A DNA stretch of 64,000 nucleotides, from assembly GCA_050248495.1 (NCBI GenBank), contig JBFWSG010000005.1, forward strand, positions 1 to 64,000. The letters run 5' to 3'. Within the stretch, counting starts at the first letter, position 1. Every line of letters begins with the position of its first letter. Both the position numbers and the translations under genes were made by a program. Under the pieces are notes generated by a model. It searched no databases and was not told the origin of the DNA. It worked only from the letters and a program-made list of their open reading frames with translations. Of this stretch, positions 31,588 through 39,424 are shown piece by piece. Source of the DNA: DASYDU01 sp050248495. Lineage in GTDB: Bacteria > Planctomycetota > Planctomycetia > Pirellulales > Lacipirellulaceae.

Positions 31588-32874
31588 ATGGCGAGTGACA
31601 TGAGTAAATCCGGCCGGCCACGCGTGTTGCTTACCGAGGGTTCCAGTTGCACGGCCCGCACGGTGCTCTATGCGCTGGGGGGCGAGTACGAAATCGATAT
31701 CCTCGATCCGTCTGCGATTTGTCAGGGAAGATTTTCGCGGTATGTGCGCCGCTGGATTCGCTCGCCCCGTTTTTCACAAGCTCCGACGCGCTTCGTCGAG
31801 TTCCTTGCGGAGCTGCTGGAGCGGCAGCATTACGACGTGGTGTTTCCGACGCACGAGGAAATCTTTGCGATATCACGGTTCCAGGATCGGATCGGTCGGC
31901 TTGCCGGGCTGGCTTTGTCATCCTTTGAATCGGTCGACGCGTTGATCAGCAAAGCGAATTTTTCGCGGCTGCTGGTCGAGCTTGGGATCCCGCAGCCGCA
32001 GACGACGATCGTGTCCACGGCTGAAGAGCTGGCCGCGCCGTGGGAGTATCCGGTCTACGTCAAGTCCGCGGTGGGGACTGCCGGAAGCGGTGTGAGATTG
32101 GTGCGCAATAGCGGCGAGATGCAAACACACATCGACCAGCTGCAGCTGGCAGGGCGCTTGGAGGGAAGTTTGGAATACCTGGTCCAGCAGCCGGCCACGG
32201 GCACGCACGGCTCGATCTCTGCTGTGTTTCAGCGCGGAGAGATGGTCGGCTGGCACAGCTGCGCCGCGCGGCGCCTGGGCGTGGGCGGAGCTCCGATGGC
32301 TCATGTGAGCACGCACATTCCCGCGGTCGTCGAATACGTGGAGCAAATTGGCAAGCACTTGGATTGGCACGGGGCGGCCTTCTTCGATTTCTTCCACGAC
32401 GAGGCGACAGGCGAAGTGGCGTTCATTGAAGGCAATCCGCGGATCTGGCAGACCGTCAACGGACTGCGAAGCGGCGTGAATCTCAGCCAGCTCGTGGTCG
32501 ATATTTCGCTGAACAAAACCGTCGAACGGTTGCCGCCCGGCGAGACGGGCGTGCGCACGCACGAAGCGTACCTGATGCTGATGGCCCGCGCTCTGGAAGG
32601 CGCCACGCGCCGCGAACTCCTTGGCGAGATGGCGCGCTGCTGGAAGCGCGAGGACTTGTACTCCACGAGCGAAGATGAGCTGACGCGGCTGGCCGACGAT
32701 TGGTTGAGCGGTATCCCGTACACGGCAATCGCCGCGCAGCTGCTCGTGACGCCCCGTCTGGCGGCCAAGATCGTCGCCGACACGGTGGCGAACTACTCCC
32801 TCTCCCCACAGGGCGCGCGGGACATCCGTGCCGGCCGCGAGCGCGAGCCCGTCGCCGCCGCGATATCGACTTGA
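31588..32874 (+). CDS. ATP-grasp ligase, unknown substrate
   Basis: A 428-residue ATP-grasp protein. The N-terminal Rossmann-like part (about 10-115) contains Val-Leu-Leu-Thr-Glu-Gly and Val-Val-Phe-Pro-Thr-His-Glu-Glu. The ATP-grasp core has Pro-Val-Tyr-Val-Lys-Ser near 150, a Gly-x-Ala-Gly-Ser-Gly loop, and the metal-binding end Val-Ala-Phe-Ile-Glu-Gly-Asn-Pro-Arg near 275. The C-terminal ~100 residues are helical. Such proteins couple an acid to an amine or thiol using ATP, as in peptide ligases and carbamoyl-phosphate-like enzymes. A GH3-type adenylase follows on the same strand. A second in-frame ATG at 31600 is an alternative start. Confidence 0.78.
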   Translation: MASDMSKSGRPRVLLTEGSSCTARTVLYALGGEYEIDILDPSAICQGRFSRYVRRWIRSPRFSQAPTRFVEFLAELLERQHYDVVFPTHEEIFAISRFQDRIGRLAGLALSSFESVDALISKANFSRLLVELGIPQPQTTIVSTAEELAAPWEYPVYVKSAVGTAGSGVRLVRNSGEMQTHIDQLQLAGRLEGSLEYLVQQPATGTHGSISAVFQRGEMVGWHSCAARRLGVGGAPMAHVSTHIPAVVEYVEQIGKHLDWHGAAFFDFFHDEATGEVAFIEGNPRIWQTVNGLRSGVNLSQLVVDISLNKTVERLPPGETGVRTHEAYLMLMARALEGATRRELLGEMARCWKREDLYSTSEDELTRLADDWLSGIPYTAIAAQLLVTPRLAAKIVADTVANYSLSPQGARDIRAGREREPVAAAIST

Positions 32875-33339
32875 ACCCGCCTCCACCGATTTACGTCGGC
32901 CTGAGAGCGGAGTATGCTGCCTAACTCGGACAGGAGTCGAAACCGTTGGAAGTTTCCTCCGCGTTATGCCGCTGTCCAGAACTGGGGGTGCTTGTCTGCG
33001 ACTCGCTGAACATCAATCGATTTCGATCGAACTCTGGCAAGTGGATTGCACTATTGGAAGAAAGTTTGCCACGTCAATCGATCGTATGGGCGGTGGAGTG
33101 CCGGTGGCGTTCAAGGCGTCAGGGGTTTTCGCCGCAAAGCGCGGAAAAATAGGAACCTGTCTCGATCAAGTTGGAGGCCTCGTCCGATTGTGGAATGGGA
33201 ATTGCCTCAGTACCTGGTTGTCAGCGTCTAAGTTTGCCCTCGGCGATTGGCAGAATGCGGATAATTGGCAGGCTCGCGGTAATTGGTGATCTCGAAAATC
33301 TTCGAGCCCGCACAATTCTCCTAAGCGAAACAGAGTGAC
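32875..33339. other. Intergenic region between ATP-grasp and GH3-like genes
   Basis: About 465 bases with no gene I can support; small frames lack motifs and the local base composition is more AT-rich than the flanking genes. It may carry the promoter of the GH3-like gene. Confidence 0.4.
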
Positions 33340-35109
33340 ATGACTGCGAAACGGATTTACCTGGCCTGGCTGGAGCATCGGCTGCGGCAGTTTCTGCGGG
33401 ACGCCCGTCGGACGCGCGAGATTCAGCGGGGCGTCTTGCTGCAGAAACTCGCCCGCAACGCGGAAAGCGATTTCGGCCGCCTGCACGGGTTCAGTAGCAT
33501 CCGCAGCGTCGACGACTTTCGGCGCCAAGTCCCGATCTCGACGTTCGAGACTCTCAGCCCGCACTTGTCGCAGGTGCTCAACGGCCGCACCCAAGCGCTA
33601 TTCGGCCCGGGGACGCAGGTGCTGATGTTCGCCATGACATCGGGCACCACCGGCGAACCGAAGCGGTTGCCGATGACCGCGGAGTCATTTCGAGAATACA
33701 AGGCTGGGTGGCGACTGTGGGGCGCTGGCGCTTTTAAGGATCATCAGGACCTCTTGAGGAAGAAGACGTTGCAGCTGTCGAGCGACTGGCGGCAATTTGC
33801 CTCTCCCAGCGGAATTCCCTGCGGGCAGATCAGCGGGCTGGCGGCGACCACGCGTCCGTGGATTGCCGCCAACATGTTCACGCCGCCACCGGCAACCATT
33901 CAGATTCACGATTGGGCCGCCAAGCATTACACGACGTTGCGGATTGCGCTCGCGGAGCGCGAGATCGGGATGATCATGACGGCCAATCCCAGCACGCTCG
34001 TGGAATTGGCGGGGCGAATCCATCAGAACACGGAATTGCTCCTGCGCGACATTCACGACGGCACGCTGTCCTGCGAGTTGTCGCCCGAGGCACGGAGCGG
34101 CCTGCAGCCCTGGGTCGCTCGCCGCGACCCGGCGCGAGCTCGCGAGCTGGAACGCCTGGCGAACAAGCAGGGCGGGCTATCGCCGAAGCTCGCCTGGCCG
34201 GAAATGTCGTTGCTCTCGGTTTGGACCGGCGGCTCGGCAGGATTCTTCGTGTCGCAACTGGAAAAGTGGTACGGTGAGCTGCCGACCCGCGATCACGGGC
34301 TTTCGGCCAGCGAAGGCCGGATGACGATTCCGCTTTCCGACAACGATCCGGCGGGAGTGCTCGAATTCAATCATCATTTCTTTGAATTCGTCCCCGTGGA
34401 AGGGCATGGCCGGCCGGATGCAAACGTGCTCGAGGCCCACGAGCTCGAAGCAGGAGCCGACTACTACATTCTGCTGACGACCTCGGGCGGACTGTATCGG
34501 TACGACATCCACGACGTCGTGCGCTGCACCGGATTTGTAGGCGCAGCGCCGTTGCTGCAATTCCTCAACAAGGGAAAGAACTTCTGCAATCTGACCGGGG
34601 AAAAGCTCAGCGAGTTCCAAGTTGTGTCTGCCGTCGAGGCGGCGTTCAAGGAGCTGGGGCTGCCAGTCGGCGCATGTCTGGTTGCGCCGTTGATCGAAGC
34701 CTGGCCGGGGTATGTGCTGCTCGTCGAACGCCATCAATACAGCGGCCTGCGAGCCGAATTGGAGGCCAGCGTGCAGTCGAATCTGGAACGGCTGAACGAG
34801 GAGTACGCATCCAAGTGTGCGAGCGGACGGCTGTTGCCGCTCAAGGTGCGAGAGGTGCCGAACGGCACGTGGCTCAAGATGCGGGATGCCCGCATTCGAG
34901 TGCGGGGCAACGTCGAAGAATACAAGCACGCGTTTCTAGCGCAGGATCCGGCGCTGGTCGAGCGTCTGACATCGAGCGACGGTGCGATACGGCCTGCCAA
35001 GGTTTCGCCCAGCATCAGCGAGAATGCTCCGGCCGCGCCACACATGAGGCCGTCGCGGGACGGCAATCTGGCAGTTTCAAACTCTGGCGCTATCTTGCCA
35101 AATCAATGA
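33340..35109 (+). CDS. GH3-superfamily acyl-adenylate/amide synthetase
   Basis: A 589-residue protein of the GH3 (auxin-responsive) superfamily, known in plants to conjugate hormone acids to amino acids through an acyl-adenylate. The adenylation P-loop is clear near residue 105 (Thr-Ser-Gly-Thr-Thr-Gly-Glu-Pro-Lys). Further marks are Pro-Glu-Met-Ser-Leu-Leu (Trp-rich core), Gly-Leu-Ser-Ala-Ser-Glu-Gly-Arg near 330, and Tyr-Arg-Tyr-Asp-Ile-His-Asp-Val-Val-Arg-Cys near 390. The Gly-Glu-Lys-Leu-Ser-Glu block sits near 430. The last ~50 residues are an unrelated low-complexity tail. Bacterial GH3 proteins are poorly characterised. It follows an ATP-grasp gene. Confidence 0.87.
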   Translation: MTAKRIYLAWLEHRLRQFLRDARRTREIQRGVLLQKLARNAESDFGRLHGFSSIRSVDDFRRQVPISTFETLSPHLSQVLNGRTQALFGPGTQVLMFAMTSGTTGEPKRLPMTAESFREYKAGWRLWGAGAFKDHQDLLRKKTLQLSSDWRQFASPSGIPCGQISGLAATTRPWIAANMFTPPPATIQIHDWAAKHYTTLRIALAEREIGMIMTANPSTLVELAGRIHQNTELLLRDIHDGTLSCELSPEARSGLQPWVARRDPARARELERLANKQGGLSPKLAWPEMSLLSVWTGGSAGFFVSQLEKWYGELPTRDHGLSASEGRMTIPLSDNDPAGVLEFNHHFFEFVPVEGHGRPDANVLEAHELEAGADYYILLTTSGGLYRYDIHDVVRCTGFVGAAPLLQFLNKGKNFCNLTGEKLSEFQVVSAVEAAFKELGLPVGACLVAPLIEAWPGYVLLVERHQYSGLRAELEASVQSNLERLNEEYASKCASGRLLPLKVREVPNGTWLKMRDARIRVRGNVEEYKHAFLAQDPALVERLTSSDGAIRPAKVSPSISENAPAAPHMRPSRDGNLAVSNSGAILPNQ

Positions 35110-35118
35110 CGCCCGGCC

Positions 35119-36441
35119 TCAGCAGACGGCTTGCGCCAGCCGCTGTCCCAAGTCTGGGATAGCGCGGAGCGGGGCAGCCAGGCGCGGGTGCACAAAGAGC
35201 CGCACCCGTTTGACGAAGTCGTCGAATTGTTCTCGGGCCAAAGTGCGGACCACCGGTGAGATTTCGCCCAGGCGGCGGTAGACGCCTTGCTTCGGGAAAT
35301 GGACCTCGACGTCGAACTCGACTTCGAGGCCGACTGGCGGGGCGTCGACGAGGATTTCGTGCTCCGCGACCGGTGAGCGGAGCAAGTCGCCAAGCGCCGC
35401 GGCGAGTCGTTCGGCGTGGGCGAGCAGCGTCTCGTACGGTTGGCGGGCGACGCGGCGATAGACTTCTGGTTCCTCGAAATAGCTGTATTGGGCCAGGCGC
35501 TTGTAGAGCAATCGCCGCGGGCCGAAGAGACCGTCGAGAAGGTCGTGCGCGGGACCACTGCCGGCGGCCGACAAGAGCTGCTCGATCATCGGCTGCTCGG
35601 TGAGCGCTTGCAATGCGTAGAAGTCGAGCCGATTGCGGAGCAGGTAGACTGCACGCTGCAGCATGGCGGTGGCGCTGCGAACGGCGTGGTGCCAATAGAC
35701 TTCGCTGAACATAACGTAACGGGCGAAGACCATCATCTCGGCGGCGGTCTTGCCTTTGTCGGTGATCGCCAGTGCATCGCCGGTTTCGTTGAGCGTGAGG
35801 CTGCCGATGAGTCGGGCGCGGTCGAAATTGCGGCCGTAGGGGACGCCGGCGTGGAGGCTGTCGCGCGTCAGGTAATCGACCTTGTCGACGTCGAACGGGC
35901 CGGACAGCAACGTCGAAAGCAACCGGGCCTCGATGTCGTTAGCGCGGCCGGCGATCAGGTCGGCAACATCTGTCGGATCGAGCGACCAATCTTCGCGTAG
36001 CGCGGCGGCAATCTCGCCTTCGGTGATGAAGCGGCGGGCCAGCAGCTCGTGGTCCGGCACGTTCGGCAGCCGCAGGTCTTCGATGGGGTGGCCGAAAGGC
36101 CAATGGCCGATGTCGTGGAGCAGTGCCGCGGCAAGAAAACGTTCGGCGTCTGCGGGGCCGATCGTGGCGGTGAATCGTTCGTCGGCGCCAAGGCGGGCCA
36201 GAAACTCAAGAGCGACCTGGTAAACGCCGAGCGAATGTTCCTGACGTGAATGGTTCGCGGCGGGATAGACAAGGCTTACCAGACCGAGCTGACTGATGTG
36301 GGCCAGGCGACGGAAGGCAGGCGTGTCGATCAGCCGGCGGACGCGCGGCGTGAGGGGGACGTCGATCCCGGGTGGCAGGCGCACGAGCGAGCCGCCGGTC
36401 CGCCATTGCGTGAGCTCAGGGATGTCGTAGAGCGTGGTCAC
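35119..36441 (-). CDS. HD-domain phosphohydrolase (SAMHD1/dGTPase-like)
   Basis: A 440-residue protein with the HD metal motif: His in Gln-Glu-His-Ser-Leu-Gly near 68, His-Asp in Ala-Leu-Leu-His-Asp-Ile-Gly-His near 110, then Phe-Asp-Val-Asp-Lys-Val-Asp-Tyr-Leu-Thr-Arg-Asp near 190, which is characteristic of SAMHD1-type dNTP triphosphohydrolases. The opening Arg-Arg-Leu-Ile-Asp-Thr-Pro-Ala-Phe-Arg-Arg-Leu also fits. Hydrolysis of dNTPs or other nucleotides is likely. The start is a GTG at 36441 or a TTG at 36450; neither has a strong ribosome binding site. It converges with the GH3-like gene, with only nine bases between the stop codons. Confidence 0.82.
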   Translation of the reverse strand: MTTLYDIPELTQWRTGGSLVRLPPGIDVPLTPRVRRLIDTPAFRRLAHISQLGLVSLVYPAANHSRQEHSLGVYQVALEFLARLGADERFTATIGPADAERFLAAALLHDIGHWPFGHPIEDLRLPNVPDHELLARRFITEGEIAAALREDWSLDPTDVADLIAGRANDIEARLLSTLLSGPFDVDKVDYLTRDSLHAGVPYGRNFDRARLIGSLTLNETGDALAITDKGKTAAEMMVFARYVMFSEVYWHHAVRSATAMLQRAVYLLRNRLDFYALQALTEQPMIEQLLSAAGSGPAHDLLDGLFGPRRLLYKRLAQYSYFEEPEVYRRVARQPYETLLAHAERLAAALGDLLRSPVAEHEILVDAPPVGLEVEFDVEVHFPKQGVYRRLGEISPVVRTLAREQFDDFVKRVRLFVHPRLAAPLRAIPDLGQRLAQAVC

Positions 36442-36502
36442 ACCGACCAATATAGTCGGTCGCAGCGGGGTGCGGGCGTGGGATGGATGCGAATGCGCCG
36501 GC

Positions 36503-37204
36503 TTACGACGGGCCGAGGCCCGGGATGGCCGCCAGACCGATCACCAGGCGGAGAATCACGGTGACGGCGAAGTACATTGCCCAGTGGAAGAAGCTGCTGC
36601 CGGGGTCGAGGTCGAGCGACACGTACCCGGCCATCGTGCCCATTGCGCCGATTGGTACGGCGAGCACGAGCATTTGCCAGATTTCGAGTCCTTTGGTGAA
36701 CGACTCACTGCCAAACCATTGGTTCCCGATGAACAGGTACACGCCCCAAAGCAGCGCGTAGACGAGTCCGCAGGCAGTGGCGCGGAGTGCGAGATTGGCG
36801 CCGGCATAACCTTCGAGCTCATCATCGCGGAGGAATGTGTACCCGGCCCAGGCCAGCGGCGGACCGAGGATGATCGCCCCAAGCGCGAGCAGCCATGTCG
36901 GCTTGTCCTGTCCGCGGAGCACCAGCGCCACGAGCAGCATCACCAACACGACGCCGACGACGGCCGCGAACATCAGCGGCTGAAACTTCGTGTCTTGCCG
37001 CTTGTAAGTTTTGAGAGCATGCCTTCCGCCCGCGCCGACGGCCCCTGCTTCGCTGTGATCGGGCGCGTGGATGACGACCTGATCTTCGAGCTTGGGGATC
37101 TCGATGATCGTCTTGCACTTTTTGCACGGCCCCTTCTGGCCGGCAAATTTGTCGGCGACCGTAAACTTGGTGAAACAGCCTGGGCAGGTGACGTTGATGG
37201 GCAT
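36503..37204 (-). CDS. Zinc-ribbon membrane protein
   Basis: A 233-residue protein. The N-terminus has a zinc ribbon (Val-Thr-Cys-Pro-Gly-Cys, then Gly-Pro-Cys-Lys-Lys-Cys at about 27-30) like those of planctomycete MJ0042-type finger proteins. A charged linker leads to about five hydrophobic helices (about 78-98, 105-125, 142-162, 175-195, 205-228). The ATG at 37204 starts the ribbon directly. The role is unknown; the ribbon would lie in the cytoplasm. A repeat element lies just upstream (37283-37381), in what should be its promoter region. Confidence 0.75.
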   Translation of the reverse strand: MPINVTCPGCFTKFTVADKFAGQKGPCKKCKTIIEIPKLEDQVVIHAPDHSEAGAVGAGGRHALKTYKRQDTKFQPLMFAAVVGVVLVMLLVALVLRGQDKPTWLLALGAIILGPPLAWAGYTFLRDDELEGYAGANLALRATACGLVYALLWGVYLFIGNQWFGSESFTKGLEIWQMLVLAVPIGAMGTMAGYVSLDLDPGSSFFHWAMYFAVTVILRLVIGLAAIPGLGPS

Positions 37205-37282
37205 GTTTTTAGTGTCGGCCCAGCGCGGAGGGAAGTCAACCGAGAGGAGCAGGAGGGCGGCTGGCAGGTGAATAACTTCTTT

Positions 37283-37381
37283 TGGGAGGCGTCTCCGACG
37301 CCGATTGAACGTTGCAGAAGCGCCGCGCTTCAAAATCGGGTGAAGTCTTATCGTCAATCGGGGTCGGAGACCCCTCCCACA
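37283..37381. repeat. MITE-like element with ~25-bp terminal inverted repeats, copy 2
   Basis: Left arm 37283-37307 (TGGGAGGCGTCTCCGACG onward); right arm 37355-37380 ends GGAGACCCCTCCCAC. It shares both ends with the element at 2212-2304, while the ~47-base core differs. It sits between the zinc-ribbon membrane protein and the ACT-domain gene. Confidence 0.78.
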
Positions 37382-37404
37382 GTTCCGGGACTGCAGCTCT
37401 GGGA

Positions 37405-37893
37405 CTACGGATCCATCAATTCGTCTTCGTTGATGGTGTGGAAGCCCTTAGTGCGGAGGGTGTCGATGGCCATCTCGATGCTGTCGACCATTAGGGCGAC
37501 GGCCGGCCGGCCAGTCGGCCGCAAGAGCAGGGGGTAGATCTGCGTGATGTTCACTTCGGCTGAGAGCAGGGCGGTACAGATCTGCAGCATCGGCTGGGGA
37601 GAATCGGGGAGCTCGACGCCGATCAGGTCGGACTCGACGATCGCCAGGCCGGCCCGCTCAAGAATTTCGCGGCCCGCCTCGGGGTCGCTCAAGAGGAAAC
37701 GCACCAGTGCGCATTCGCTGGCCTCGGAGATCGTGATGGCCACGATCCGCACGTTGCTCCCTTCGAAGCGACGGACCACGTCCATCAGCTGGCCGACGCG
37801 GTTTTCCAGGAAGACAGTGAACTGGCGGATCGAGGGGTAGTCGCGGCCACGTGCCGTGCCGAGCTCCGTGCCCGCTCCTTCTCCGATGCTCAT
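37405..37893 (-). CDS. Tandem ACT-domain regulatory protein
   Basis: A 162-residue protein made of two ACT domains: the first begins Phe-Thr-Val-Phe-Leu-Glu-Asn-Arg-Val-Gly-Gln-Leu near 25, the second near 103 (Met-Leu-Gln-Ile-Cys-Thr-Ala-Leu-Leu-Ser-Ala-Glu-Val-Asn-Ile). ACT domains bind amino acids and regulate amino-acid enzymes. The size and the pairing resemble acetolactate synthase small subunits and stand-alone ACT proteins. There is no catalytic part. The target is unknown and no amino-acid biosynthesis gene is adjacent. Single gene. Confidence 0.82.
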   Translation of the reverse strand: MSIGEGAGTELGTARGRDYPSIRQFTVFLENRVGQLMDVVRRFEGSNVRIVAITISEASECALVRFLLSDPEAGREILERAGLAIVESDLIGVELPDSPQPMLQICTALLSAEVNITQIYPLLLRPTGRPAVALMVDSIEMAIDTLRTKGFHTINEDELMDP

Positions 37894-38081
37894 GGCGATT
37901 TCCCTTCGCGTGGAAGGCTGCTCGAGTAAGGCTTGCGACGGCGGCGAGGGACCGCCGGCCAGGGGCCTCCGACCGCTCTGAATTGCCCCTAACTATAAGC
38001 GCTTAGCCGAGTTTTGCAACTCGCCGGGAGACGTTAGGATGGGCCTTTTGCCGTTCCCACGGATGAAACTGCAGCGGGTGG

Positions 38082-38167
38082 CGTGCCCTCACTCGCGTCC
38101 ACATGCTCATGCGAAGCCGAATCGGTCGAAGGCGAGTGTGGGCATGAGGTGGCTTCGCAAGAGCATG
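38082..38167. repeat. Interleaved inverted repeats (A-B-A'-B' order)
   Basis: Arm A 38082-38097 pairs with A' 38131-38146 (about 13 of 16), and arm B 38102-38118 (CATGCTCATGCGAAGCC) pairs with B' 38151-38167 (16 of 17). The order A-B-A'-B' means both stems cannot nest; a folded transcript would form a pseudoknot or switch between two hairpins. It lies 21 bases upstream of the thioesterase start, in its probable leader. Confidence 0.7.
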
Positions 38168-38187
38168 CAAAACCGAAACCTGACCTT

Positions 38188-38592
38188 ATGCTTCCTAACC
38201 ACGAAATCGAGATTCGGGTCCGGTACTACGAGACGGACGCGCAGGGATTTGTCCACCACGCCAATTACTTTCAATATTTCGAGCTGGCGCGGGTCGAGCA
38301 GCTGTTGGCACTGGGCTACAACTACGCCGACCTCGAACGGGAGGGGATCATCCTGGTGGTGAGCAAGATTGCCTGCCGCTACCATCGGCCGTGCAAATTC
38401 GGCGACACGTTGCGGCTCCAGATTCGCACCGTGCGGACGCGGGCGGCCCGGATCGATCATGAGTACCGTTTATTGCGGGGGCAGGAGTTGCTGGCCGAGG
38501 CCGAGAGCACGCTGGCCTGCATCGACCGCGAAGGGCGCGTGCAGCGGCTGCCGGATTACCTACTGATTCCGGACGCCGCCGAGAAGTCGTAA
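38188..38592 (+). CDS. YbgC-type acyl-CoA thioesterase
   Basis: A 134-residue hot-dog-fold protein. The signature Val-Arg-Tyr-Tyr-Glu-Thr-Asp-Ala-Gln-Gly-Phe-Val-His-His-Ala-Asn-Tyr at about 9-25 contains the catalytic Asp of the 4-hydroxybenzoyl-CoA thioesterase/YbgC class. It hydrolyses acyl-CoA or acyl-ACP; YbgC proteins often work in membrane lipid metabolism. The start ATG at 38188 is followed at once by the conserved strand; a longer frame from 38083 would translate the inverted repeats. The DJ-1/PfpI gene begins 14 bases downstream. Confidence 0.88.
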   Translation: MLPNHEIEIRVRYYETDAQGFVHHANYFQYFELARVEQLLALGYNYADLEREGIILVVSKIACRYHRPCKFGDTLRLQIRTVRTRAARIDHEYRLLRGQELLAEAESTLACIDREGRVQRLPDYLLIPDAAEKS

Positions 38593-38606
38593 GAGGCCAG
38601 TCGTTG

Positions 38607-39191
38607 ATGGCGAAGAAGAAAATCCTGATGCTGGTGGGCGACTTCGTGGAAGACTACGAAGTGATGGTGCCATTTCAGATTCTGCTCACCGTGGGGCACG
38701 AGGTACACGCTGTGTGCCCGCAGAAGCTTGCGGGCGACGTGGTGGCGACTGCGATTCACGATTTCGAAGGATATCAGACGTACAGCGAGAAGCGCGGCCA
38801 CAACTTCCGGCTCAACTACTCGTTTGCCGATGTGGTGCCAGCTCAATACGACGCCCTGGTGATTCCCGGCGGACGCTCACCGGAATATCTACGGCTGCAC
38901 GTCTCCGTGGTCGAGATGGTTCGCCATTTCGCGGAGGCGAAGAAACCGATTGCGGCGGTTTGTCACGGCCCGCAGTTGTTGGCCGCCGCAAGCGCGATTG
39001 CAGGGCGGCGTTGCCAGGCGTATCCGGCGGTGAGGCCCGAGCTCACCCACAATGGCGCGATCTGGGACGAGCCGTCACCGGGGCTGGACAATGTCTGCGT
39101 CGATGGGAACCTGGTGACGGCCGCAGCCTGGCCGGCCCACCCCGCCTGGATGCGGGCGTTTCTAGAGATGCTGGGGACACCGGTGGGCTGA
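38607..39191 (+). CDS. DJ-1/PfpI-family protein
   Basis: A 194-residue protein of the DJ-1/PfpI superfamily. Visible are the opening strand Lys-Lys-Ile-Leu-Met-Leu-Val-Gly-Asp-Phe-Val-Glu-Asp (with the conserved acidic residue), Tyr-Asp-Ala-Leu-Val-Ile-Pro-Gly-Gly, and the nucleophile elbow Ala-Ala-Val-Cys-His-Gly-Pro-Gln. The Cys-His pair is present, so activity as glyoxalase/deglycase or hydrolase is possible. The start ATG at 38607 is preferred over TTG at 38604. It is probably co-transcribed with the thioesterase. Confidence 0.88.
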   Translation: MAKKKILMLVGDFVEDYEVMVPFQILLTVGHEVHAVCPQKLAGDVVATAIHDFEGYQTYSEKRGHNFRLNYSFADVVPAQYDALVIPGGRSPEYLRLHVSVVEMVRHFAEAKKPIAAVCHGPQLLAAASAIAGRRCQAYPAVRPELTHNGAIWDEPSPGLDNVCVDGNLVTAAAWPAHPAWMRAFLEMLGTPVG

Positions 39192-39424
39192 GACTGGGGC
39201 AAAGAATTTTGTGCAACTGGGGGCTCGCTGTCGCTCGACCCCAGCCGCCCAGCTGCGTACGATCCTTATAACCGGCCCTCGTCAGGCGGCCGGAAAATCG
39301 CGCCCAACGCACTTTTTTTGACGCATTTGCAGCGGTCGATTAGGCTGAAGTTCTCGCCTCCGCATCCGCGGCGACCCTCATTTCGGAACAAAGAATTCTC
39401 CCGCTCTCGCTCCAGGTGTCTCTG

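Noticed and set aside
38040..38187. Extended N-terminus of the thioesterase from 38083
   Set aside because: It would translate the interleaved inverted repeats and precedes the conserved family start; the ATG at 38188 is sufficient.
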